Below the pieces are notes generated by a model, which worked only from the letters and a program-made list of their open reading frames with translations, was not told the DNA's origin and made no database searches. Position numbers and translations under genes: made by a program. A stretch of 64,000 bases of DNA from Streptomyces griseoluteus. GTDB taxonomy: Bacteria; Actinomycetota; Actinomycetes; Streptomycetales; Streptomycetaceae. Numbering within the stretch: the stretch's first letter is position 1; every line of letters begins with the position of its first letter. Of the stretch, positions 35,099 to 43,267 are shown piece by piece. The DNA is taken from the NCBI GenBank assembly GCA_000717735.1, contig JOBE01000029.1, positions 1 through 64,000 of the forward strand, in the 5' to 3' direction.

Positions 35099-35503
35099 TC
35101 AGAGCGGGCCCTGATACCCCGGATCGGGGTCCTGCCGCGGATGCCATACGGCCTCGATTCCCCAGTAGGCCAGCGCGGCGACGGCGACGCAGACGAGCAG
35201 CGCCGCCCACGGCGGCAGCCGTCGCGACGCCGCCGCCCAGGTCATGGGCGGAACGAGCAGACCGACGAGGAGGATGAGCGGTACGTCGACGAGGATCACG
35301 CTCCAGTCCCTGGCGTGCGCCTCGAATCCGCCGTCGATGCTGAACGCGGCCCGGGGCAGCGCGTAGGCCCCCGCGACGGCCACGCCGAGGACGGCGAGCG
35401 CACAGCCGACGGCGCTCTCCAGCAGACCTCCGCCGGTGCCCCTGTCGGTGGCCGCGTCGACGTCGTCCTCCGGATCGTGGGAAGGGTGGGCGTTCTCGCT
35501 CAT
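35099..35503 (-). CDS. Hypothetical four-helix membrane protein
   Basis: The 134-aa protein has an acidic cytosolic N-terminus (MSENAHPSHDPEDDVDAATD) and about four hydrophobic segments (SAVGCALAVLGVAVAGAYAL, VILVDVPLILLVGLLVPPM, WAALLVCVAVAALAYWGI and a shorter one). The C-terminus is polar. The ATG at 35503 was chosen over the longer GC-driven frame. No family was recognised; I have seen similar small membrane proteins in Streptomyces. Confidence 0.75.
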   Translation of the reverse strand: MSENAHPSHDPEDDVDAATDRGTGGGLLESAVGCALAVLGVAVAGAYALPRAAFSIDGGFEAHARDWSVILVDVPLILLVGLLVPPMTWAAASRRLPPWAALLVCVAVAALAYWGIEAVWHPRQDPDPGYQGPL

Positions 35504-35544
35504 GCCCGGAAGTGACGCCTGGCGCCGACGCCCGGTTCCCCGCG

Positions 35545-37407
35545 TCACCGCCCCGGCTTCGGCGCGCGGCGTCGCAGGTCCGCCGCCGCTCGCGCCGTTT
35601 CGCGGGCGACCTCGGCGTGACCGTGCTTCCGCAGGTACCAGGCCAGCCAGTCCAGGGACTCGACGAGCGCGGCGACGTCGTTGCGCGGGTGCAGGCGTCC
35701 GAGCTCCCCGAGGTGGCGGACCGCCTCGGCCGTGGGGCGGGCCACCTCGTCGTGGCGTTCGACGCGGGCGAGCCTCAGGGCGAGGTTGGACAGCGCGTGG
35801 ACGAGGCCGGGCAGGTGCGGACCCGGGTCCTCGCGGTACAGGCTCCGGTGGATCTCCAGCGACTGCTGGGTGGCGGCGAGCGCTTCGGCGTGCCGGTCGC
35901 TGTCGCAGAGCCGGATGCTGAGGTTGTTCAGGACCCGGGCGAGTTCCCCGCGGTACGCGGCCGGGTCGGTTGCGGCGAGTTGCCGGTGGAGCGCCACCGC
36001 CTCGGTGGCCGGTGCGACGGCGTCGCGGTGGCGTCCGAGGATGGCGAGCCGGCTGCCCAGGCTGTCGGCGGCGTCGGCGAGCAGCGGGCGTACGGTCTCG
36101 GGCGCGGTGCCGAGCAGCCGCCGGTAGAGGTGCACGGCCTCGTCGGCGGCTTCCAGCGCCTCCGCGCGCCGGCCCGCCCATGCCCGTACGAGACCGAGGT
36201 TGTGGAGCGTACGGGCAAGGGCGACGAGCGCGGGCGTCGCTCGGCCGGCGGCGGCTTCGCGGCTCAGGGTGAGGGCCTCGTCCAGGGGCGCGAGGGCGAG
36301 ATCCGGGCGCCCGCCGTCCGCGAGGGAGAGCGCCTGTGCGTTCAGCCGGTCGATCCGGCCGAAGAGCCGGTGGAGCCGGTCGCGGTCGTGGTGGGTGCCG
36401 CCTTCTTCGTGGCTCCCACCCTCGTGGCTCCCACCTTCGTGGCTCCCGTCTCCGTGACGGCTCCCGCCTCCGTGGCTTGCGCCGTCGCGTCGGATCCGGC
36501 CGTCCGCGGTGGGCCGGTATCCGTGAGCGGCGAGGAGGGCGTCGAGACGGGCGACGGCGGCCGGCTCGCGTGCGCCCGCCTCGGCGCGGAGCTCCGCCGC
36601 TTCGGCGAAGTACGGGTCCGCCTCGATGGTGCGTCCGAGGCCGGTGAGCGCACGGGCCGCCGCGAAGGCGACGGCCGCGTGCTCCAGCAGGTCCCCGACG
36701 GACCGGCCCTCGGGCCCCTCGGGCCTACCTGTCTCCCTCGCCCCGCTCCTCGTCGTACGGCGGCCCCGGTCCGCCATGTCGCGGTACGTGGTGACGGCCG
36801 CCCGCAGTACGTCGAGGGCCTCGTCCTGCCGGCCCATCTCGCCCAGCTTGACGCCGAGGTCGCCGAGGGCGGAGGCGAACTCTCCGCGGCCCGTCCCCTC
36901 GACCGGGTCGACGAGGGAGCGGCGGATCTCCACGGCCTCGGTGACACGGTCGAGGGCCTCGTGGTGGCGGCCCGTCTCGGCGAGCTGGTTCCCGAGGTTG
37001 ATCAGCGCGCCGGCGAGTTCGGCGCGGCTGCCGTCGACGCCGCGCTCCGCGAGGCCGCGCCAGAGGCCGACCGCCTCCCGCGCCGCCGCACGCGCCTCCT
37101 CCCGCCGGCCCAGCAGGCCCAGGCCGAGGGCCTGCCGCTGCAACGCGACGGCCAGGCCCGCGAGATGCAGCTCCGGTCCGGTCTCCGCGAGCCGCCGGTA
37201 CAGCCCGGCCGCCTCGCCGAAGACACGGACCGACTCCTCGTGCCGGTCCGTGTCGGCGGCGAGCAGTGACCCGAACCGCAGCAGGGCGTAGCCGAGTTCG
37301 GGAAGGTGCCGGGCGGGGTCGGCGACCGCCGCGCGCCGTAGACGTGCGACGTCCCGCTCGGCCCCGCTCAGTTCCGTGCCACCCTGCGGTGTCCCCCTCG
37401 ACGGCAT
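35545..37407 (-). CDS. Large TPR-repeat protein with a His/Gly-rich linker
   Basis: The 620-aa soluble protein is built of tetratricopeptide-like repeats in two blocks (about residues 10-255 and 330-610), e.g. LINLGNQLAETGRHHEALDR and LNNLSIRLCDSDRHAEALAA. The blocks are joined by a low-complexity linker (about 290-325) with three SHEGG-type repeats and several His. Such proteins are scaffolds; Streptomyces has many of this kind fused to or paired with STAND/CHAT modules, but none adjoins here. The ATG at 37407 is preceded by a plausible ribosome site. Function unknown. Confidence 0.83.
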   Translation of the reverse strand: MPSRGTPQGGTELSGAERDVARLRRAAVADPARHLPELGYALLRFGSLLAADTDRHEESVRVFGEAAGLYRRLAETGPELHLAGLAVALQRQALGLGLLGRREEARAAAREAVGLWRGLAERGVDGSRAELAGALINLGNQLAETGRHHEALDRVTEAVEIRRSLVDPVEGTGRGEFASALGDLGVKLGEMGRQDEALDVLRAAVTTYRDMADRGRRTTRSGARETGRPEGPEGRSVGDLLEHAAVAFAAARALTGLGRTIEADPYFAEAAELRAEAGAREPAAVARLDALLAAHGYRPTADGRIRRDGASHGGGSRHGDGSHEGGSHEGGSHEEGGTHHDRDRLHRLFGRIDRLNAQALSLADGGRPDLALAPLDEALTLSREAAAGRATPALVALARTLHNLGLVRAWAGRRAEALEAADEAVHLYRRLLGTAPETVRPLLADAADSLGSRLAILGRHRDAVAPATEAVALHRQLAATDPAAYRGELARVLNNLSIRLCDSDRHAEALAATQQSLEIHRSLYREDPGPHLPGLVHALSNLALRLARVERHDEVARPTAEAVRHLGELGRLHPRNDVAALVESLDWLAWYLRKHGHAEVARETARAAADLRRRAPKPGR

Positions 37408-37516
37408 GACGCTCCCCCCGTTCGTACGGCTCGGAGGACAAGAATTCCGTTCACCGATGAATTCCTGATGAAAGCGACGGCGACGGGGCCACCGGCTTCG
37501 GGCGCCGTTCGTGCGG

Positions 37517-39163
37517 CTACGGGACCCAGTGGTTGCCCGAGGCCGTGATCATGACCTGGAGCTGGATGCTCGCGGAGAAGTAGCTGCTGGTGTCGACGGG
37601 GGTGGCCAGCATCTTGTTCCACAGCGCGTCGAGCCAGGCCTGGCTGCCCGGGTCGGTCATCGCGGCCACCGCGAACGGGGCGAAGAAGGCCGCCTCGCTG
37701 CCCGAGGCGATCTGGGTGCCGTTGAGCTTGTAGCCGATGGCGATCTTGTTCGGGTCACCGCCGGTCTTCGTCTTGATCCAGCTGTTGAGCTTCCGCGCCG
37801 CCGCGAGCGAGGTGGCGTCGCCGCTGGTCACCGCGTCGTCGGCGATCCGCCACGGGGTGCGGCAGGCGTTCCACCAGTAGGCGCCGTCGTTGGGGTCCTC
37901 CAGGACCTGGCCCGGGGCGGGCTTGGGGGTGGTGTTGGTGTCGACGACGAAGTCGGGCAGGAGTCCGGTGCCGGAGGCGTAGGTCGACTGGAGCCGGGAG
38001 ATCTGGGTCTGGTGCGCGGTGCGCACGGCGTCCCAGGTCGTGTCCCCGGAGGCCCTGCGGAAGGCGCGGAAGTGGTCGACCATCCAGTCCGAGGTGCGGG
38101 AGATGTAGTAGTACTGGTCGCCGGAACTGCTCCAGTCGCCCAGCTTCAGGAGCTTGGTCGTGGGGTTGAGCTCGTCCTTCTTGATGGCGGCGATGTGCTT
38201 GAGCGCGAGGTCCTTGTAGTTGTAGGTGCCGGTGCTGCCCCACTGCTTGTCGGCGAGGAGCAGCCCGTACGCCACGTCCATGTCGCCGTCGGTGGCTCCG
38301 TCGCCGCCGTTGACGCTGCGGCAGGCGGTGTCCTGTTCGGCGGCGAGCAGGTCGGGGTTGATGGCGGACGGGTGGTCGATCTTCCACTTGACCAGGCCGT
38401 CGAAGATCCTCTTCGCGTCGGGGTCCGCGCCCGCCATGGTCGCGGTGACGACCATGCCGTAGCCCTGCGCCTCGGCGACGTAGGGGTGGTCGGCGTCGGG
38501 CGAGATGATCTGGTACCAGCCGTTGCCGCAGTTCTGCCGGACGAAGGCGGTCTTCCACTTGTTGTAGTAGTCGACGACCTTCTGGTCGATGGCGGCCTGG
38601 GAGCCGGTGGGCTTCAGGATGCCGGCGGCGTAGGGCTTGAGGTGGCTGCCGAAGGGGACGGCCGTCCCGCCGCCTCCGCCGCCTCCGGTGGGGGCGCCGT
38701 ACACCTCGAACTCCCAGAGGGAGTAGCCGTACGGCGTGCCGCGGCCGGTGCCGTACATCCGCACGTAGCGGCCGCTGCCGGAGACCGTCAGGTCGTCGGT
38801 CGCCCCGTCGCCCGCGGTGGTGGAGTAGACGTCGGTCCAGGTGGAACCGTCGGCCGAGGTCTGGATCCGGTACGTCTTGCCGTACGCGGTCTCCCAGTCG
38901 AGTTTGACTCGGGAGATGGTGTGGTTGGCCCCGAGGTCGATCCGTATCCACTGGGGATCGACCCCTTCGAGGCTCGCCCAGCGGCTGGCCGTGCTCCCGT
39001 CCACGGCGAGGCCGGGCCCGAAGGCCGAGGTCTCGACGGACGAGGCGGTCGCCGCCTTCCCGGTGGAGACCAGGCCGTCGGCCGCCTGTGCCTGCGGCAT
39101 CACCGTCAGGGGCAACGCCAGCAGACCCGCGAGCCCGAGAAGCGAGGCGCTTCGTCGACGCAT
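37517..39163 (-). CDS. Secreted GH8 glycoside hydrolase with F5/8C domain
   Basis: The 548-aa protein has a signal peptide (cleavage after MPQAQA), a discoidin/F5/8-type-C carbohydrate-binding domain (about residues 30-157, WIRIDLGANHTISRVKLDWE), a seven-Gly linker and a GH8 domain (about 172-548). Likely catalytic acids are Glu231 in VAEAQGYGM and Asp294 in TDGDMDVAYGLLLA, the standard GH8 pair. GH8 includes endoglucanases, chitosanases and xylanases. The start at 39163 has GGGAG upstream. A long perfect palindrome at 39185-39219 suggests tight substrate-responsive control, and its TTAGGAA arms resemble operators I recall at chitosanase and other GH genes. Chitosanase or endoglucanase is my best guess. 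Confidence 0.88.
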   Translation of the reverse strand: MRRRSASLLGLAGLLALPLTVMPQAQAADGLVSTGKAATASSVETSAFGPGLAVDGSTASRWASLEGVDPQWIRIDLGANHTISRVKLDWETAYGKTYRIQTSADGSTWTDVYSTTAGDGATDDLTVSGSGRYVRMYGTGRGTPYGYSLWEFEVYGAPTGGGGGGGTAVPFGSHLKPYAAGILKPTGSQAAIDQKVVDYYNKWKTAFVRQNCGNGWYQIISPDADHPYVAEAQGYGMVVTATMAGADPDAKRIFDGLVKWKIDHPSAINPDLLAAEQDTACRSVNGGDGATDGDMDVAYGLLLADKQWGSTGTYNYKDLALKHIAAIKKDELNPTTKLLKLGDWSSSGDQYYYISRTSDWMVDHFRAFRRASGDTTWDAVRTAHQTQISRLQSTYASGTGLLPDFVVDTNTTPKPAPGQVLEDPNDGAYWWNACRTPWRIADDAVTSGDATSLAAARKLNSWIKTKTGGDPNKIAIGYKLNGTQIASGSEAAFFAPFAVAAMTDPGSQAWLDALWNKMLATPVDTSSYFSASIQLQVMITASGNHWVP

Positions 39164-39184
39164 GACAACTCCCTTTCCCTCCAT

Positions 39185-39219
39185 GGCCAATGGTTAGGAA
39201 ATATTCCTAACCATTGGCC
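39185..39219. promoter_or_regulatory. 35-bp perfect palindrome upstream of the GH8 gene
   Basis: GGCCAATGGTTAGGAA, three bases ATA, then its exact reverse complement TTCCTAACCATTGGCC: a 16-3-16 palindrome ending 22 nt upstream of the GH8 start codon. Its AT-rich core and position mark it as an operator, probably for a ROK- or LacI-type repressor. Confidence 0.85.
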
Positions 39220-39310
39220 GGGAGAGTAGAGAGACCGGCAGTCCCGCGCAAGACCCCGCACGAGATCCGGGCCACGCCCCGGCGGTGCGGGCGCCGTGTG
39301 TGACGATCCG

Positions 39311-39763
39311 TCATGTCTCCCGCAGGGCCGTGCGGACCGACCAGACCGCCGAGACCAGCGGCACCGCCACCACCGCGCCCACGATGCCGGCGGCGATCGA
39401 GCCGGCGATGACCGAGATCGCCACGACGAGCGGATGGAGCCGTACGGCCCAGCTCATGACCAGCGGGTGCAGGAGGTGCCCCTCGATCTGGCCGATCACC
39501 ACGATCAGGGCGATCACGAGCGCCGCCACCAGCGGGACCTGCGACGCCGGCGCCACGACGGCGGCGACCGCGAGGGCGATCGGCGAGCCGATCAGCGGGA
39601 CGAAGGCGGCCAGGAACTCGAGCAGGTCGAGCGGCACCGCGAGCGGGACGCCGAGGAGCCACAGCGCGACCCCGACGAGCACCGCGTTCACCGCCGCCAC
39701 CATCACGATCCCGTGCGTGTAGCCGGTGAACGTACGCCAGGCGGCGTGCCCGCCGACGCCCAC
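39311..39763 (-). pseudogene. C-terminal remnant of an AI-2E family transporter
   Basis: The 150 aa match only the last third to half of AI-2E (PF01594) permeases, which are about 330-400 aa with 7-8 helices. Present are VVIGQIEGHLLHPLVMSWAVRLHPL and VPLVSAVWSV. The N-terminal helices are missing, and the 91 bp up to the next gene cannot hold them. A run of G at about 39797-39805 lies just upstream, so a deletion or frameshift there is likely. Almost certainly non-functional as a transporter. Confidence 0.75.
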
Positions 39764-39854
39764 CCCTCGCGGTTCGACCGGGGCCCCGCGGTTCGCCGGG
39801 GGGGGGTCGGCGCTTCCCGGCCACCTTCGTCGGGGAGCGCCGCCGACGTCCCCG

Positions 39855-40955
39855 TCAGGCCGCCGCCGTCAGCGCCGCCAGGGAGTCCACGACCTCCGTG
39901 CACCGCCCGTGCCTGCGGTAGGCGGCCCGCTGCCGCGTCGCCCCGGCGCCCTGGGCCCTGATGCGGCGCCACTGCCGCAGGACCTGCCCGGTGTCCCCCG
40001 CGAGGTCCAGGCCGGGGCGTGCCCGCTCGACGAGCCGGTCGACCAGTTCGACGGCGGGCCGTTCACGGGCGGTCGACGGGTCGATGCCGTATCCGGAGAG
40101 GCCCTGCCGCGCGGCGAGCTCGTGCGCGAGCAGGAGCCGGCGGAGGGGGACGTGGCGACTTGGACGGTTCTCGCACACGTCGTCCAGGAGCGTCGTGGCG
40201 AGGCCGCGGACGAGCGCCGCGAGCATCACGACGGTGTCCACATCGGCGTTGGCGTCGGCGACGCGGATCTCAAGGGTGGGCACGTGCTCGGACGGCCGGG
40301 CGTGCCAGTAGACCATGCGCCGGTCGAGCAGGGCGCCGGTCCGCACCAGCTCGGCCACGTGGGCGAGGTACCGGGCCTCGTCCAGGTCGGGGGCCGGTCC
40401 GACGGTCGGCCACTTCGCGTACTCGACCGAGCGCCAGCTGTCGAAACCCGTGTCGCAGCGCCGCACGAAGGGCGAATTGGCCGTGACCGCCTGCAGGACG
40501 GGCAGCCAGGGCGCCATCCGCCGGGACAGGGCCAGCGCGAGTTCGCGGTCGAGCGTCCCGACGTGGACGTGGCAGCCGCAGAGCAGGCCGTCGACGGTGC
40601 TGAAGCGGGAGGCGAAACGGAACGCCATACGGCGGTAGCGTTCGGTGTCGGTGATGGTCAGCGGCTGCTCGGGCGGCACCACGGGGGTTCCGGTGGCGAC
40701 CGGGAGGCAGCGCTCCGCACCGGCGGCGACGCCGACGGTCGCGCGCAGCCGGACCAGTTCGTCGCGGAGGTCGCGGCACGAGGCCGTGGGACGGGAGACG
40801 GTCTCGACCTGGGCGTTGAAGAACTCGTGCTGGACCTGGTCTCCGAGGGTTCGGGCGGCCGAGGCGATGACCGTGGGGGCGCGGTCCACGGGGGCTCGGC
40901 TGCCCTGGTCGACGAGGACGAATTCCTCTTCGATCCCCATGGTCAGGAGCTGCAT
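39855..40955 (-). CDS. YbdK-type carboxylate-amine ligase (glutamate-cysteine ligase family 2)
   Basis: The 366-aa GCS2-family protein has the N-terminal GIEEEFVLVD motif, VQHEFFNAQVETVSRPTASC, LLCGCHVHVG, and PTLEIRVADANADVDT. E. coli YbdK has weak gamma-glutamyl-cysteine ligase activity; streptomycetes have several such paralogues (EgtA is another GCS2 member) with mostly unknown products. It has no biosynthetic partner here and is divergent from the SDR gene. The ATG at 40955 is normal. Confidence 0.88.
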   Translation of the reverse strand: MQLLTMGIEEEFVLVDQGSRAPVDRAPTVIASAARTLGDQVQHEFFNAQVETVSRPTASCRDLRDELVRLRATVGVAAGAERCLPVATGTPVVPPEQPLTITDTERYRRMAFRFASRFSTVDGLLCGCHVHVGTLDRELALALSRRMAPWLPVLQAVTANSPFVRRCDTGFDSWRSVEYAKWPTVGPAPDLDEARYLAHVAELVRTGALLDRRMVYWHARPSEHVPTLEIRVADANADVDTVVMLAALVRGLATTLLDDVCENRPSRHVPLRRLLLAHELAARQGLSGYGIDPSTARERPAVELVDRLVERARPGLDLAGDTGQVLRQWRRIRAQGAGATRQRAAYRRHGRCTEVVDSLAALTAAA

Positions 40956-41131
40956 GGCCGTCTCCTCTCGCCCGGCCCCGTGGCCCGCGACTACCCGGCC
41001 GCGCGGGTTCCACCCCTTCGCGACCGCCGGGCCTCTTCCCGCCGGGCATGTTCCGGGGTCGCCTGGGCATTCGCACGGCGACGAAGTGCGGCGGAAGGCA
41101 TGCGGCGGAGCCGAGGCGAAGGAGCGTGGCC

Positions 41132-42259
41132 ATGATCCGGTCCATCCGGTCGCCCGAGGTGGTCCCGTTCCTGGAGGGACTCATCGTGATGCGGACCGTC
41201 CGGTGCCACGCGAGGCCGTTCGAGGGCCGCACCGTGGTCGTCACGGGTGCGAGCGCCGGAGTGGGGCGGGCCACCGCCCGTGCCTTCGGGGCGAGCGGCG
41301 CCCGGGTGGCACTGCTCGCCCGTGGCCGGGTCGGTCTGGAGGCGACGGCCCACGAGGTCGAGCGGGCAGGCGGCACGGCCCTGGTCGTCCCGGTGGACAT
41401 GGCGGTCCCGGCCCAGGTGGAGGCGGCCGCGGACCAGGTCGAGAGCCGTCTCGGCCCCGTCGACGTGTGGGTCAGCGCGGCCTTCACCTCGGTCTTCGCC
41501 CCCTTCCTCGCCACCCGGCCCGACGAGTACGAGCGGCTCACCTCCGTCACCTACCTCGGCTGCGTCAACGGCACCCGGGCCGTCCTGCGCCGCATGCCTC
41601 CCCGCGGGTGCGGGACGGTCGTCCAGGTCGGCTCGGCGCTGAGCGAGATGTCCGTACCGCTACAGGCGGCCTGCTGCGGGGCGAAGCACGCGGTGAACGG
41701 CTTCACGGCCTCGGTCCGCCTCGAACTGCTCCACCTCCACAGCCGGGTGGCGGTCACCGTCGTCCAGCTGCCCGCCGTCAACACGCCCCAGTTCACGTGG
41801 GCGCTGTCCCGGCTGCCGCGCCGGCCCCGTCCCGTACCGCCCGTCTACCAGCCGGAGGTCGCGGCCCGGGCCGTCCTGCACGCCGCGCGCCACCCCCGTC
41901 GCAGGGAGTACCGGGTCGGGGCCGCCACCACGGCGGCCGTCCTCGCGCGCCGTGCGGCCCCCGGACTCCTCGACCGGTACCTCGCCCGTACGGGCTACGC
42001 CGCCCAGCAGACCGACGTGGCCTCGACCGCCGCGCCGCACGACCTCTGGTTTCGCCTCGACGGTGCCGGCGGCCGGGACCACGGCGCCCACGGATCGTTC
42101 GACGACGAGGCCGCCGCGCACTCGCCGTACACCGCGCTCGCCCGCACCCGGCGGCCGTCGGAGCGGCCGTGGGACCGTCGGCGTTCGTGGCACGCGCCCT
42201 CCTGGGCCGGCCCGGCGCGGCGCGCCGGCCCCGTGCCGAAGGACGGTGACCCGTCGTGA
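41132..42259 (+). CDS. Short-chain dehydrogenase/reductase, catalytic Tyr replaced
   Basis: The 375-aa SDR has a Rossmann fold at about residues 28-240 (TGASAGVGRATARAFGASGA, VDVWVSAAFTSVFAP, VQVGSALSEMSVPL) and a C-terminal extension of about 110 aa. The YxxxK motif should be near CCGAK: Lys185 is present, but the Tyr position is Cys181 (TGC). Relatives as I know them read YCAAKHA or similar. Either the enzyme is inactive or uses another residue. The ATG at 41132 has GGAG upstream. It overlaps the RhoGDI-like gene by 4 nt (GTGA). Confidence 0.88.
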   Translation: MIRSIRSPEVVPFLEGLIVMRTVRCHARPFEGRTVVVTGASAGVGRATARAFGASGARVALLARGRVGLEATAHEVERAGGTALVVPVDMAVPAQVEAAADQVESRLGPVDVWVSAAFTSVFAPFLATRPDEYERLTSVTYLGCVNGTRAVLRRMPPRGCGTVVQVGSALSEMSVPLQAACCGAKHAVNGFTASVRLELLHLHSRVAVTVVQLPAVNTPQFTWALSRLPRRPRPVPPVYQPEVAARAVLHAARHPRRREYRVGAATTAAVLARRAAPGLLDRYLARTGYAAQQTDVASTAAPHDLWFRLDGAGGRDHGAHGSFDDEAAAHSPYTALARTRRPSERPWDRRRSWHAPSWAGPARRAGPVPKDGDPS

Positions 42260-42771
42260 AGGACTTCGAACTGCTCGACATCTCGCTGTACACGGAGGAG
42301 CCGGATCGACGCGTCGTGCCCCTGCGGGGTCCGGACACGCCGGACACGCCGGATGCGCCGGATGCGCCGGACATCCCTGCCGCACCCGAACTCCCGGAGG
42401 GAGCGGTGCTGAGTATCGGCCTCACCTTCCGTCTCGGCCGGGAGATCGCCGGTGTGGCCTTCGAGGACAGCCGCATCCGCGAGGGCACGGTGCTCGCGAC
42501 CACGCGCACGGTCCTCGGCGGCTTCCGGACCGGTGGCCCGTACGAGGTGCGGCTGCCTCCGGAACGCCTCCCGGTGGGACGGGCGTACCGCGGGGTCTAC
42601 GAACTGACCGGCCGGTTCACCGACGGTGACGGACGGGAGCTGCAGGTCGTGCACCGCCGCCTCCGTGTCGTCCATCAGCCGGCCGCGGACAAGCGATGGG
42701 CCGCCCCGCCGATGGCGCCCGGCCCCGCGCAGCCCCTCTCCGGAACCGCCGGGGAACCCCTGGCGACCTGA
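42256..42771 (+). CDS. RhoGDI-like beta-sandwich protein
   Basis: The 171-aa protein matches the immunoglobulin-like domain of eukaryotic Rho GDP-dissociation inhibitors almost end to end. From memory of human RhoGDI-alpha, aligned elements are ELLDISLYTEEPDRRVVPLRG (with LTLVCSSAPGPLELDLTG), FRLGREI at 58-64 (FRVNREI), the YE and PPERLPVGRAYRGVY region at 96-115 ([20 protein letters not shown]) and RFTDGDG at 120-126 (RFTDDDK). The N-terminal arm that grips Rho switch regions is missing, and a (D-T/A-P)n loop at 27-41 is inserted. The gene starts with GTG overlapping the SDR stop. The fold call is strong; the function (perhaps binding a lipid or prenyl group) is unknown. Confidence 0.72.
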   Translation: MKDFELLDISLYTEEPDRRVVPLRGPDTPDTPDAPDAPDIPAAPELPEGAVLSIGLTFRLGREIAGVAFEDSRIREGTVLATTRTVLGGFRTGGPYEVRLPPERLPVGRAYRGVYELTGRFTDGDGRELQVVHRRLRVVHQPAADKRWAAPPMAPGPAQPLSGTAGEPLAT

Positions 42772-43267
42772 CGAGCGCCGTGCCGCCTCCTCCTCTCATG
42801 GCGGTCGGTCAATTGGCGCTGTTCACACGCCGGGTCGACGCATTGCGAAAAAGTGCCCGCTCATGGCGGGTCGAAGAGCGACCGTAGGGGCGGAGAGGAA
42901 GGCGAGGCAACCGTCTCCGCCGAATTCCTTCGGTTCAGTCGCGGTTTACCTTCTCGGGGCCATTCGTACGGCTCCGAGAAGGGATATCCGCGCACAGGAG
43001 TATTGACAGGGGCGGAACAACGAGTGCCTCATAGTGAAGACCTCCGGCCCTCGTCATACGGCTCGCGAGGTCTCCCCGCCGTACAACGGCAGAGCTTTCC
43101 GCCCCGGACGGGGCGACCCGCGCGGACGACGACCCCCACCCCACGGCTTCCGGGTCCGCGGAGCCCGATGACAACGTTGCCATAGAGTCCTTCATCCCCA
43201 CGATCCCCGCCATGAACCACCGGCCAGTGACCGGTACCCCCATGGAAACGCCCCTTTGAGGAGAGGC
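42772..43267. other. 496-bp intergenic region upstream of the mannanase
   Basis: No convincing gene. It holds a 9-bp inverted repeat CCTTCTCGG/CCGAGAAGG (42949-42957 and 42974-42982, 16-nt loop) that could end the upstream SDR/RhoGDI-like unit. A LacI-type operator lies at 43169-43182, and the region before the mannanase ATG carries its leader and ribosome site (GAGGAGAGG). An open frame at 42853-43185 has no protein-like character. Confidence 0.6.
43169..43182. promoter_or_regulatory. LacI-type operator upstream of the mannanase
   Basis: TGACAACGTTGCCA, one mismatch pair from the perfect palindrome with core GACAACGTTGTC found at 50686-50697 and 55584-55595. It lies 86 nt upstream of the mannanase start. 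The central CG is typical of LacI-family sites. Confidence 0.75.

Noticed and set aside
43003..43035. TTGACA at 43003 and CATAGT at 43030 as a promoter for the mannanase
   Set aside because: The spacing (21 nt) is too long for a standard promoter; I could not settle on a convincing -10.
42853..43185. 110-codon plus-strand frame in the mannanase upstream region
   Set aside because: The translation is Pro/Arg/Ser-rich without structure or recognisable family, lacks a good ribosome site and overlaps the operator.
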